From the NCBI GenBank assembly GCA_016199905.1, contig JACQFU010000086.1, positions 1-26,301 of the forward strand: a DNA stretch of 26,301 nucleotides. The letters run 5' to 3'. This document shows, one piece after another, positions 15,873 to 23,866 of the stretch (positions within the stretch are counted from its first letter, which is position 1; each line of letters opens with the position of its first letter). The notes under the pieces were generated by a model. It made no database searches, was not told the origin of the DNA, and was given only the letters and a program-made list of their open reading frames with translations. The position numbers were made by a program, and so were the translations under genes. This DNA is from Candidatus Wallbacteria bacterium. Its GTDB lineage: Bacteria; Muiribacteriota; UBA6191; JACPRK01.

Positions 15873-15923
15873 ATGCCACTCGTCCTGGCTAACGGCTCGG
15901 TCATCGCCAGGCGCGCGGTTTAG
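15873..15923 (+). other. Possible leader ORF in frame with the kinase (16 codons plus TAG)
   Basis: ATG 15873 lies exactly 7 bases after TACAAT, where a leaderless transcript would begin. It codes MPLVLANGSVIARRAV and stops at TAG 15921-15923, twelve bases before the GTG of the kinase and in the same frame. It could be a leader peptide that couples translation to the kinase. It could also be the true N-terminus, cut by a point mutation or read error. Or it could be chance. Confidence 0.3.
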
Positions 15924-15935
15924 GGCCGGCGCGCC

Positions 15936-18284
15936 GTGGACGATTTCCCCGCCATCCCGGGCTACAAGCTCCTGGAGCGCATGGGAACCGGCGCCTTCGG
16001 GACGGTCTTCCGCGCCTTGCAAGAGAGCCTCGACCGCGAAGTCGCCGTGAAGCTGCTGCTCCCGGCGGCTTACGACAGGCCCGAGGCGCGCGCGCGGTTC
16101 CAGCGCGAAACGCATATCCAGGCCCGACTCGCTCACCCGAACCTGGTCGGTGTCCTGAACGCGGGATTCGCAGGAGACGTGCCCTACCTGGTCGCCGAAT
16201 TCGTCCCGGGAGGCACGCTGCGCCAGCGCCTGGAACGTGGTCACCTCGCGCTGCCCGAGGCACTGCGCATCGGCCGCGACGTGGCCGCCGGACTCGCCTG
16301 CGCCCACGAATCCGGCGTCATCCATCGCGACCTGAAGCCCGAGAACATCCTCTTCGGCGCCGATTCCTCGGCCAAGATATCCGACTTCGGGCTCGCCAGG
16401 CTCGAGAGCGCCGACGACACGCGGCTCACTGTCCCCGGACAGTTGCTCGGCACTCCCGGGTACACGGCTCCGGAGGTCTTCGCCGGCCAGCCCGCAACCG
16501 CCGCCTCCGACGTGTTCGCGCTGGGGATCGTCGTCTACGAGGTGGTCGCCGGCCAGCACCCGCTCCCCGGCGGTGGCGTGGCGGAGGCGCTGGGCCTGCG
16601 CCCCTGGAGGTCCAGCGACCCGCTTTCTCACGTGCGTTCAGGCGTTCCGCCCGCCATCGAGCACATCGTGGAGGCCTGCCTGGACCGCGACCCGACCAGG
16701 CGCCCCTCCGCCGCCCGCGTCCGCGATCTGTTGGATAGCGAAGCGGCGCCGGTCACGACGATGACGAGACAGACGCCGGCCCCGCCGTCATCCTCGCGCC
16801 GCGTGAGCAAGCCGGCTCTCGATGTCCCGCGACCGTGGGCCACGCGCGCGTTGCTGCTCCTGGCAGCGGCAGCGGCAGTAGCGATGATCGCGCGCGGCGT
16901 GCTCCGCTCGACGTCGAGAGCTCCGGCGACGCCGCAATTCGTCGCGCTCGGAGAGCCCGGCGACAGGCCTCAGCCGCCACCCGGGCCCGAGCTCGAGTCC
17001 GTCAGCGCCGGCACCCGCGCAGCCCACGTTTGGTTCGGCGCGCCTGCCTCGCGTCCCATGTCGCTGCGCCTGCGGCGGCGCGGACGCGGCACGTACCAAG
17101 ACGTGGCGCTCTCCGCCGGCACCCGCGATCGGGTGCTGAACGGTCTGGAACCCGGGACGGAGTACGTGGCCGAGCTGATCGGTCCGGCCGGTGCCCGGCA
17201 GACGCAATGGAAGACCTGCAACGAGGCGCCCGGTTTCGATGCCACGCTGCTCGACGAGTGCCCGATGCACCCGGAGAGCTTGCAGGCCGCGACTGCCGGC
17301 AGCGAAGTGCGCCTTCTCTGGCGGCGTTCCCGGGAATCGAAGACGAAGCCGCTGATGCATCGCCGGAGCCGAGACGGCGGGCTCACCTGGGACTTGACGG
17401 AGCAATTGAGTCCTGTTGGTGCGCGGGCCTCTTGGCCGGCCGTGGCCCACTCGTCGCGCGGATGGTTCGTCGCCTGGACCCACGAAGAGGAGCTGCGACA
17501 CGGTTTGATGACGCGTTACCAGGCCAACGGCGAGACTCGGTGGAGCGCCCCCGGCCTCACGCCCGGCGACGTGCTCCCGGCGGCGGTCCAGTCTTCTCCG
17601 GGGGGCGGCTGGGACATCCTCTACGCCACTCACGGCACGATGCGGCTGGGCCACTTCGATTTTCCGGACCCGGCCACCCGGCCCGCGCCATCCGTGGCGG
17701 CCTTCGTCCCGCCTGCCGCGCCGGCCAGCTCGCGCGCCGCTCGCCTGTTCGAGTGCGGAGACTGGACCGGCGCGTGTCTCCTGGGCCCGGGGCTGCCGAC
17801 GCGGATCTGGGCCGCCGGCCGGCCGCTGGGGGCGAGCAGCCCGTGGAGCACGCTGAAAGCGGTGACCGAAGCGTCGGACGGCGTGCTGGCCTTCGATGCC
17901 GCAGCCGGCGGCGGCCGCGTCGCCATCGTCTACACCACCAATACGAAGCTCCACGGTCTGGCCGCACCCTGCGGCGACGCCGGCTTCACGGCCGCCAGCT
18001 TCCCCGGCTTCGATCGCGAGGTCGCTCATCCCGTTGCGGTGGCCCCGATCGAGGATGGATTCCTCCTCGCCTGCTTCATCAACGAGATCCCGTTCATGAA
18101 ACTCTCGCTGGCCCTGTTCCGGAGCCCCGATGGCAACACGTGGAAGCTCGCCAGGAACGTGCCGCTCCCCAACACCATCGTCTGGCCCGTCGACCTTCAG
18201 GCCGTCCCTTCCGGCTCCCACGTCGTGGTCTTCTGCTGCGACATGAACACGGGCCTCTGGTCCCTTCGGCTGCCCTGGCCTTGA
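15936..18284 (+). CDS. Receptor-type Ser/Thr protein kinase with FN3-like and Asp-box extracytoplasmic region
   Basis: This 782-residue protein starts at GTG 15936. Residues 10-265 form a Hanks-type kinase: glycine loop GTGAFGTV (17-24), VAVK with K39, HRDLKPEN with catalytic D132, DFG at 150-152, then GTPGYTAPE. All key residues are present and the RD pair is intact, so it should be active. A Pro/Ser-rich juxtamembrane segment leads to one membrane helix at about 301-323. Outside the membrane, residues about 350-425 resemble a fibronectin type III domain (LNGLEPGTEYVAEL). From about 430 to the end it is beta-rich with Asp-boxes SRDGGLTW (478-485) and SPDGNTW (730-736), as in sialidase/BNR beta-propellers. 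The Asp-boxes mark a fold, not sialidase activity. I infer a sensor of an extracellular glycan or protein. It converges with a related kinase, 16 bases apart. Confidence 0.9.
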   Translation: MDDFPAIPGYKLLERMGTGAFGTVFRALQESLDREVAVKLLLPAAYDRPEARARFQRETHIQARLAHPNLVGVLNAGFAGDVPYLVAEFVPGGTLRQRLERGHLALPEALRIGRDVAAGLACAHESGVIHRDLKPENILFGADSSAKISDFGLARLESADDTRLTVPGQLLGTPGYTAPEVFAGQPATAASDVFALGIVVYEVVAGQHPLPGGGVAEALGLRPWRSSDPLSHVRSGVPPAIEHIVEACLDRDPTRRPSAARVRDLLDSEAAPVTTMTRQTPAPPSSSRRVSKPALDVPRPWATRALLLLAAAAAVAMIARGVLRSTSRAPATPQFVALGEPGDRPQPPPGPELESVSAGTRAAHVWFGAPASRPMSLRLRRRGRGTYQDVALSAGTRDRVLNGLEPGTEYVAELIGPAGARQTQWKTCNEAPGFDATLLDECPMHPESLQAATAGSEVRLLWRRSRESKTKPLMHRRSRDGGLTWDLTEQLSPVGARASWPAVAHSSRGWFVAWTHEEELRHGLMTRYQANGETRWSAPGLTPGDVLPAAVQSSPGGGWDILYATHGTMRLGHFDFPDPATRPAPSVAAFVPPAAPASSRAARLFECGDWTGACLLGPGLPTRIWAAGRPLGASSPWSTLKAVTEASDGVLAFDAAAGGGRVAIVYTTNTKLHGLAAPCGDAGFTAASFPGFDREVAHPVAVAPIEDGFLLACFINEIPFMKLSLALFRSPDGNTWKLARNVPLPNTIVWPVDLQAVPSGSHVVVFCCDMNTGLWSLRLPWP

Positions 18285-18300
18285 ACCGGCGGCCAGCGAG

Positions 18301-20673
18301 TCAGCGCAGCCCGACTCGCGCGGAGTAGACGCCGGTGTTGCGCGAGCTGAGCAGGACCACGAGCGCGTCGTCGACAGCGACCAAGCTCATGCACCGGATC
18401 TCTCCGCTCAGATCCAGAGGCACCCTACGATGCATCTTCCAGACGAGCCCGTCGGCGCTCGAGACCACCACGATGGCGTCGGGCCCGCCCAGGCTGGCCA
18501 TCAGGTCCGGCGACTTCGTGACGCAGGCCAGGTAGAACCGGCCCTGTAGCACGGCCAGCCCGCATCCCCGCGCGTCGGCGTTGCGGACGACCGCCAGCGG
18601 CAACACAGGCCCGGAGAACTTCTCCGCGCCGGGAGCAAGGGCCTGCGCCAACACGTTGCCGTCGGCCTCGTAGACCACGACCGTGGTCTCACCGCACGCG
18701 GCGATCTCGAACTCGTCGATGCGAAGGTGACGATCGACCAGGGGGGACCAGCTGGTGGTGTGGCCTTCGCGAACGATCGCCGTATCGAGCATCCGAAACC
18801 CGAAGACATTGCCCAACCGCTGGGCCACGATCACCGTTCTCGACCCGGCGTGGGCCGCCCGCAACGCCACTGAGTTGTCCGGAGCGGATGCCAGCAGCTT
18901 GCCGCTCCAGACCTGACCGGACGGACCCTTCGGGATCGCCGAGACGATCGACCGCCCCGCAGGCTCCACGTAGAGTGCCTCTACCGAGTCGGGCGGCCGA
19001 GGCAGCAACATCTGGCAAGGCCACTTCAGCGCCGGATCCGTCCGCGCCGGGTGCCAGGACTCTCCGGCACCGCGCCCCAACAGAAACGCGTCGCGCCGGG
19101 CGCCCCATTTGCCTGCCAAGATGTAGTGCCCCGTGAGGTAAAGAGCGTCACTCCCGATCCCAACCGCCACGGAAGTGGCGTACGCGTCGCCCAGCGGAGC
19201 CTCCACCTGCGCCCAAGTGAGCCCGCCGTCCTCGCTTTCCTGGAGTCGGACGCAGTCTTTCTCGTCCGTGAGCTGATGGGTCCCGGCGACGGCGATGTGA
19301 GAACCCCTGGCGGAACAGGCCAGGCCAACGCACACGGCGTCGGGCTGGATGGCACTCGCGTCTCCCCAGCTGGCCCTTCCAAGCGTGGTGAAGCTCGTGG
19401 TGAAGTTGACGCCCGGTGCCGAGAGCCGGGCCGTGAAGGCCTGGTTGGCGGCGAGCCCGGACACGGCGGCCTGCCGGGCTCCCGTGGCCAGGCTGGTCGA
19501 GCACTGCCACCCGCCTCTTGCCGCGTAGACGGTCAGCAGGGTGCCGGGCGGCGCGCCGGCGTCCAGCTTGAAGGCGGCCCGGCCCGTTCCGCGGAAGAGG
19601 GCGGAGATCCTCGGAAGCGGCGCCGGCGGCGCAGGAGCCGGAGGCGCTTGGGCCGGCAGAGGGCCCGGCGGATGTGCCGTGTTCCGGCCGACCGTCAGCA
19701 GCCCAAGGACTGCAGCCGCGACCGCAACCACGCCCCCCAAGCGAACATACGGATGCAAGCGTGCCAAGCCCGGCGGACCCGAGATTTGCGTGAGCCGTGG
19801 TTGCGTGACGACGGCCGCCCGGACGATCGCCGTCGGCCTCGAAACATCAATCGACTCGGAAGAGCGTTCCTGTTCGTAAGCCTCCAGGGCCGCAACCACC
19901 GCCTGCGCGGAGGGCGGCCGCGCCGCCGGATCGGCCTCGATCAGCTCCGTTACGAGATGGGCCAGCCGCTCGGGGACGCCCGCCCTCAACGGCCGGCTGC
20001 GGCTCTCGCGCTGCTCGCGAAACAGCTGCGCCAGGTCCGATCCGCTCGCCCACGCTGTCGCTCCGCAGAGCATCTCGTAGAACACGGCACCCAGCGCGAA
20101 CAGGTCGGCGGCCGGGCCGGCTGCGGCGCCATCCACCACTTCCGGTGCCAGGTAACCGGGCGTGCCAAGCACGATTCCCGCGGCCGACTGATAGGTGCGG
20201 CCGCCATCGACCGGCTTGGCCAGGCCAAAATCGGCTAGCTTGACCTCGCCAGTCTGCGTCAGCAACACGTTCTCGGGCTTCAGGTCGCGGTGGACGATCC
20301 CCGCCTCGTGTGCCGCGGCCAATCCTTCCGCTATCCCTCGGGCAATGCGCGCTGCCTCGCCCGGCTCCAGCTTGCCCGCCGCGGCCAGCCGGTCTCGAAG
20401 GCTTCCCGCCTCGACCAGCTCCGTGGCCAGGTATGGCCGTCCGCCGGCGAACCCCGCATCGAAAAGGGCCAGCAGCCGTGGATGGGAGAGTCTGGCCTGA
20501 AGCCGCGCCTCGCGAAGAAAGCGCGCGCGCGTCTGCTCGGCGTCGAAGAGACCCACGGCCAGCACCTTCAGCGCGACCTGGCGCCCCAGCGCCACCTGCT
20601 CGGCCCGGTAGACCGTGCCCGAGGCGCCCGATCCGAGGGTCTCGAGAATGCGGTAGCCCGGCACCTGGATCAC
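18301..20673 (-). CDS. Receptor-type Ser/Thr protein kinase, paralogue of its convergent neighbour
   Basis: This 790-residue protein starts at GTG 20673 with MIQVPGYRILETLGSGASGTVYRAE. Kinase residues are the glycine loop 14-21, K36, E55, HRDLKPEN with D130, DFG 148-150, and GTPGYLAPE. One membrane helix lies near 312-333 (VAVAAAVLGLLTVG). The outer part has an FN3-like region at about 350-420 and a beta-rich region with Asp-boxes SEDGGLTW and SADGLVW, again propeller-like. The domain order matches the kinase at 15936-18284, and both have HPYL/ARLxHP and AGFAG-type kinase segments in the same places. This supports an inverted tandem duplication. The start has no Shine-Dalgarno sequence. TAGGCT (20680-20685 on the minus strand) lies 6 bases upstream, which suggests a leaderless mRNA. 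The ligand and the phosphorylation targets are unknown. Confidence 0.9.
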   Translation of the reverse strand: MIQVPGYRILETLGSGASGTVYRAEQVALGRQVALKVLAVGLFDAEQTRARFLREARLQARLSHPRLLALFDAGFAGGRPYLATELVEAGSLRDRLAAAGKLEPGEAARIARGIAEGLAAAHEAGIVHRDLKPENVLLTQTGEVKLADFGLAKPVDGGRTYQSAAGIVLGTPGYLAPEVVDGAAAGPAADLFALGAVFYEMLCGATAWASGSDLAQLFREQRESRSRPLRAGVPERLAHLVTELIEADPAARPPSAQAVVAALEAYEQERSSESIDVSRPTAIVRAAVVTQPRLTQISGPPGLARLHPYVRLGGVVAVAAAVLGLLTVGRNTAHPPGPLPAQAPPAPAPPAPLPRISALFRGTGRAAFKLDAGAPPGTLLTVYAARGGWQCSTSLATGARQAAVSGLAANQAFTARLSAPGVNFTTSFTTLGRASWGDASAIQPDAVCVGLACSARGSHIAVAGTHQLTDEKDCVRLQESEDGGLTWAQVEAPLGDAYATSVAVGIGSDALYLTGHYILAGKWGARRDAFLLGRGAGESWHPARTDPALKWPCQMLLPRPPDSVEALYVEPAGRSIVSAIPKGPSGQVWSGKLLASAPDNSVALRAAHAGSRTVIVAQRLGNVFGFRMLDTAIVREGHTTSWSPLVDRHLRIDEFEIAACGETTVVVYEADGNVLAQALAPGAEKFSGPVLPLAVVRNADARGCGLAVLQGRFYLACVTKSPDLMASLGGPDAIVVVSSADGLVWKMHRRVPLDLSGEIRCMSLVAVDDALVVLLSSRNTGVYSARVGLR

Positions 20674-20813
20674 GCTCTCAGCCTACAGCGGATCAAGCTC
20701 CCACCCTCTCTTTCTTCCTCCCCCCGGGCGAGAGGGATTATGATGGGCTGGCCAAGGCCCGCCACGAGCCCCATTCGGCCGCGCCGCGCCGGCCGGAGAG
20801 AGAGCATGCCGCT

Positions 20814-21248
20814 ATGATGGTCGACACCAGCATCCTGGTCCACGCCGCGAACCGCCAGTCCACATCCCGACAGGCCGCTCGCCGCTTTCTCGAGGGGCTC
20901 GTCACGGGCGAGAAGCCCTGGTTCCTCTCCTGGCCCATCCAGTACGAGTTCCTCCGGGCCGTTTCCGACGGCGGAGTCTTCTACGAACCCATGCGGGCCG
21001 AGGAGGTCTTCGCCTTTCTCCACGAGCTCCGTTCCTCCAAAATGCTCCGGATTCTCCAGGAGACGCCGGAGCATCCCAAGATCCTGGAGGAGTTCTTCAA
21101 GGCAAACCCCGACATCAAAGGCGACGCCTACCGCGTGCTGCATACCGCCTGCCTGATGAAGGAGCACGGCGTCACCGAAGTCGCTTCCGGAACAGGCGAG
21201 TACCGGCGCTTTCCCGGCATCACGGTCTTCCATCCACTTGCCCGATAA
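20814..21248 (+). CDS. PIN-domain protein (VapC-like ribonuclease fold)
   Basis: This 144-residue protein starts at ATG 20814 or 20817 and begins MMVDTSILVHAANRQS, the usual PIN opening with the first metal-binding Asp (D4). WPIQYEFLRAVSD supplies the second acidic residue, and IKGDAYRVLHTACLMKEHG the third. The closing motif, normally T-x-D-x-x-F, reads SGTGEYRRFPGITVFHPL, with Gly where Asp is expected and Glu next to it. It may therefore be weakly active or use the Glu. PIN proteins cut RNA, and VapC members are toxins, but no VapB-like antitoxin gene precedes this one. It is 34 bases upstream of the FKBP gene on the same strand and may head a three-gene operon that ends at the terminator near 22700. 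A housekeeping or orphan PIN nuclease is as likely as a toxin. Confidence 0.82.
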   Translation: MMVDTSILVHAANRQSTSRQAARRFLEGLVTGEKPWFLSWPIQYEFLRAVSDGGVFYEPMRAEEVFAFLHELRSSKMLRILQETPEHPKILEEFFKANPDIKGDAYRVLHTACLMKEHGVTEVASGTGEYRRFPGITVFHPLAR

Positions 21249-21282
21249 CACCGCCGCCTACGGCCCGGCGAAGGAGTCCCCG

Positions 21283-21801
21283 ATGAAGAGAACCCGATCC
21301 CTCCTTTCAGTCTTGATGACCTGCTTGCTGGCGACCGTTGGTTGCGGACCGGCGAGCGAGCAGTCCCCTGCGCCCGACGTCACGAAGGCCCCTCCGGCTC
21401 CGGCGGCTCCCCCGACCAAGCAAGCCACATCGACAGCGGCCGCCTCTCCGGAGGAGGCCAACACCGTCAGCACGCCTAGCGGATTGAAGTACATCGATCT
21501 GGCGAAGGGCACCGGCGCTACTCCGTCCAAGGGCAAGACCGTCGAAGTCCACTACACGGGCTATCTCACCAACGGAAAGAAGTTCGACAGCAGCGTCGAC
21601 CGCAAGATCCCCTTCCAGTTCGTCATCGGAGAGGGGCAAGTCATCGCCGGCTGGGACGAGGGCGTCCTCACCATGCAGACCGGCGGCAAGCGCAAACTGA
21701 TCATCCCCTCCGAACTGGCGTACGGCGACCGGGGTTTTGGCGACGTCATCCCGCCGCGCTCTACTCTCATTTTCGAGGTGGAGTTGCTGGGCGTGAAGTG
21801 A
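21283..21801 (+). CDS. FKBP-type peptidyl-prolyl cis-trans isomerase, exported lipoprotein
   Basis: This 172-residue protein starts at ATG 21283 with AAGGAG 6 bases upstream. The N-terminus is a lipoprotein-style signal (MKRTRSLL, LLATVGC) with the probable lipidated Cys at residue 21, although Thr-Val before Gly is a loose lipobox. A Pro/Ala/Thr-rich tether spans about 22-62. The FKBP domain covers 67-172: VEVHYTGYLTNGKKFDSS, PFQFVIGEGQVIAGWDEGV, KRKLIIPSELAYGDRG, IPPRSTLIFEVELLGVK. The active-site Tyr, Phe, Val-Ile and Trp positions of the family are all present. It should speed proline isomerisation in proteins folding in the periplasm or at the membrane surface. The CinA-like gene begins 23 bases after its stop, so the two are probably co-transcribed. 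Confidence 0.92.
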   Translation: MKRTRSLLSVLMTCLLATVGCGPASEQSPAPDVTKAPPAPAAPPTKQATSTAAASPEEANTVSTPSGLKYIDLAKGTGATPSKGKTVEVHYTGYLTNGKKFDSSVDRKIPFQFVIGEGQVIAGWDEGVLTMQTGGKRKLIIPSELAYGDRGFGDVIPPRSTLIFEVELLGVK

Positions 21802-21824
21802 GGGCGGAGCTCTGAGGTCCGACC

Positions 21825-22559
21825 ATGTCGGCTGAAAAAACAGCGGCAGTCCTGGTCATCGGCAACGAGGTCCTCTCGGGGAAGGTGGAGGAGTCGAACG
21901 CCACCTTTCTCATTCATCAACTGCGCGAGCTGGGCGTGCCCTTGAGGCTGGTGCAGGTGATCCCCGACGAGGCGCCGACGATCGCCGAAGCGGTCGCGGC
22001 CGCCAGCGGCAAGTTCGACTTCGTCTTCACCACGGGAGGCATCGGCCCCACTCATGACGACATGACCGTCCCCTCGATCGCCCGTGGGCTGGGCCTCGAG
22101 ATGGAGCTGAACTCCCAGTTGGACGCTCTGCTGCACCGGTACTGCGGCGGCGAGCCCAACGAACACCTTCGCCGCATGGCCTGGGTGCCGAAAGGCTCGG
22201 AGCTTCTCTGGGCCGCGGGACTCACTTTTCCCGTCTTGCTCGTGCGCAACATCTACGTCTTCCCCGGCGACCCGAAGATCCTGCGCAAGAAGTTCCTGGC
22301 GATCCGCGACCGCTTCCGGACGGCGCCCTACACGCTGCTGAAACTCTTCACGACGTGCGAGGAAGGCGAGATCGCCGCCATGATGGAGGAGGCCGAGAAG
22401 CGCTGCCCCGGCGTCCAGATCGGCAGCTATCCCGTCTACGACAACCCCGAGTACAAGGTCCAGATCACCGTCGAGTCGAAGGAACCCGCCAAGGCTCGGG
22501 AGACGCTGTCCTTTCTCGCCGCCCACATCCCCGCTGCTTCGATCGTCCGGATGGAGTAG
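21825..22559 (+). CDS. CinA-like molybdopterin-binding domain protein
   Basis: This 244-residue cytoplasmic protein starts at ATG 21825, 8 bases after a TGAGG ribosome binding site. It opens AAVLVIGNEVLSGKVEESNATFL, continues with LVQVIPDEAPTIAEAV, and has the family core TTGGIGPTHDDMTVPSIARGLG near residues 67-90. This is the MoCF_biosynth fold found in the N-terminal half of CinA. The C-terminal nicotinamide-nucleotide amidase domain of full-length CinA is missing, so it belongs to the short stand-alone type. CinA N-terminal domains are known to hydrolyse ADP-ribose or related pyrophosphates; that activity here is inference. It closes the PIN-FKBP-CinA run and is followed by a strong intrinsic terminator. 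Confidence 0.9.
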   Translation: MSAEKTAAVLVIGNEVLSGKVEESNATFLIHQLRELGVPLRLVQVIPDEAPTIAEAVAAASGKFDFVFTTGGIGPTHDDMTVPSIARGLGLEMELNSQLDALLHRYCGGEPNEHLRRMAWVPKGSELLWAAGLTFPVLLVRNIYVFPGDPKILRKKFLAIRDRFRTAPYTLLKLFTTCEEGEIAAMMEEAEKRCPGVQIGSYPVYDNPEYKVQITVESKEPAKARETLSFLAAHIPAASIVRME

Positions 22560-22596
22560 GGGACTAGACTGCTCGGAACCCGTGGTCCTCGACGGT

Positions 22597-22657
22597 CCGT
22601 TCGTCCGAGCGTGTCGAAGCGCGAGCGCAGTCGATCGCTTCCGCCTCGATACGAACG
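22597..22657. repeat. REP-like imperfect palindrome
   Basis: CGTTCGT (22598-22604) and ACGAACG (22651-22657) form outer arms about 60 bases apart. GAAGCG (22616-22621) and CGCTTC (22636-22641) form inner arms. Two half-units GAGCGTGTCGA and GAGCGCAGTCGA lie in tandem between them. The CGTTCGTCC-GAGCGT-GTCGAAG wording matches a dispersed palindromic element seen in many GC-rich bacterial genomes. This copy appears partly degenerate. It sits between the CinA-like stop and the terminator. Confidence 0.5.
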
Positions 22658-22664
22658 TGCAATG

Positions 22665-22700
22665 AAGCACCGGCTCCCATCACGGAAGCCGGTGCTTTTT
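22665..22700 (+). terminator. Rho-independent terminator after the CinA-like gene
   Basis: AAGCACCGGCT (22665-22675) and AGCCGGTGCTT (22687-22697) form a perfect 11-base-pair stem with an 11-base loop. It ends in a run of five T (22696-22700). The T run lies on the plus-strand side, so it ends the PIN-FKBP-CinA transcript. The opposite strand lacks a proper U tract, so it is a weaker terminator for the converging gene at 22737. Confidence 0.9.
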
Positions 22701-22736
22701 CGTTGCCTCTCTCGGGTTCTACGCCCCGGGGCCTTC

Positions 22737-23690
22737 TCAGAGCCCCAGCTTCGTCTTGAGCGCGGCGAGCTGTTGAGCCTTGCGCGCGGCGTTCTTGTCC
22801 GATTTGTTGCCGAGGTACTGCATGTTGACGCGCTTGGTGGCCTTCGAAAGCAGGCCGCGCAGTGTCGCGCGGGCAGTGGCCGCGTCCATTGCGCCGGCCG
22901 CCTTCACGAAAGCGTCACACTGATTTCCGGAGATATCGCGGACGATGAGGTCTTCCATGGTGGAGGCCTCCTCGACGACCCGCGAAACATTCGGAGTGAG
23001 CGCCTTCTGCTCTTCGGGCTTGAGGCTGGCGAACCAGCTGCGGATGCGGGCGACCTGCGTCTGGTAGCCCGTGAAGACGCCGAACTTCTTGCCGAAGTCC
23101 TTCGTGTTGGAGAACTTGCCCAGGAACCCGTCGCCCAGTCCGGCGCTGGCACGAACTTCGCCCTCGTTCGGCAGGCTCGCGACCAACGTGTCGCTCGGCG
23201 CTGCGGGAGTGGCTGCCGCGTCGGCAGGCGCCGGGGTCGGGTCGGCGGGAAGATTCACGTCGGCTGCGGGAGGAGCGCCACCACCGGCATTGGGCGGAGG
23301 CCAGCCCGGACCAGCGGCGCCGATACGGTCGCGGACCCACTTGAGCCCGTCGATGAGCTTGTCCCAGATTTCCTTGATCTTGTTCGGCACCCACATGACG
23401 ATCTTCTTGAGCTCGACGAAGATCGCCTTGCTGTCCTTCAGGGCATCGCCACCCAACATCCCTTCCTCGTAGAACGACTTGGCGTAGTTGGTCCACGCGT
23501 CGTTGTAGAGGTTCTTGATGCTGCCGTTCTTGACGTCGGCAGTCGCCTGATCGCCCTGCTTGACGATGTTGTTGGCGTAATTCTTCATCGCCGTGTCGAT
23601 GGCCGTGAGGAGGCCAGCGTGTGCCGGCTGGACAAAGAGGCCGAGAGCGAGTGCTGCCGCTAGGGTGGCGGCTGTGAGTGTTCGCTTCAT
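22737..23690 (-). CDS. Secreted protein of unknown function
   Basis: This 317-residue protein starts at ATG 23690 with GGAGG about 11 bases upstream. It has a clear signal peptide (MKRTLTAATL to QPAHA, cleaved before GLLTAI). Residues 25-125 are helical and amphipathic (AMKNYANNIVKQGD, WVPNKIKEIWDKLIDGLKWV). Residues about 128-175 are a Pro/Ala/Gly-rich linker. Residues 180-317 form a second helical, Lys-rich domain ending TKLGL. One Cys (in GNQCDAF) is present in the mature part. I recognise no family. It has the best sigma-70 promoter in the window, so it may be well expressed. It is monocistronic, between a convergent terminator and a divergent HEAT-repeat gene. Confidence 0.85.
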   Translation of the reverse strand: MKRTLTAATLAAALALGLFVQPAHAGLLTAIDTAMKNYANNIVKQGDQATADVKNGSIKNLYNDAWTNYAKSFYEEGMLGGDALKDSKAIFVELKKIVMWVPNKIKEIWDKLIDGLKWVRDRIGAAGPGWPPPNAGGGAPPAADVNLPADPTPAPADAAATPAAPSDTLVASLPNEGEVRASAGLGDGFLGKFSNTKDFGKKFGVFTGYQTQVARIRSWFASLKPEEQKALTPNVSRVVEEASTMEDLIVRDISGNQCDAFVKAAGAMDAATARATLRGLLSKATKRVNMQYLGNKSDKNAARKAQQLAALKTKLGL

Positions 23691-23758
23691 GAGGTCCGAA
23701 TCCTCCTTGAGACCGCGGGCATGAACACGCGGCCTGGCCGATTCAACAGGTCCCGAGT

Positions 23759-23787
23759 ATTATTTGGCTGGCTTTGCGAAGTGTCAA
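23759..23787 (-). promoter_or_regulatory. Strong sigma-70-type promoter of the secreted protein gene
   Basis: On the minus strand a perfect TTGACA (23782-23787) is followed after 17 bases by AATAAT (23759-23764), one mismatch from TATAAT. Transcription would start near 23752 and give a leader of about 60 bases with a GGAGG ribosome binding site. Confidence 0.75.
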
Positions 23788-23832
23788 GTGGGCGGGGCCG
23801 GTGGCTCCACCTCCCACTACTACGCTCGGCCT

Positions 23833-23848
23833 TCGAAAAAGTTTTCGA
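23833..23848. repeat. Short inverted repeat TCGAAAA-AG-TTTTCGA
   Basis: Seven-base arms with a two-base centre lie just upstream of the AGGAG ribosome binding site of the HEAT-repeat gene. It could be an operator for a dimeric repressor or a small mRNA hairpin. It is AT-rich against a GC-rich background. Confidence 0.35.
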
Positions 23849-23866
23849 TCCAGGAGAAATTCATCC

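Noticed and set aside
20740..20817. A 25-codon ORF whose TGA overlaps the PIN start, as a possible VapB antitoxin
   Set aside because: It is too short for a DNA-binding antitoxin and has no motif; at most a leader ORF.
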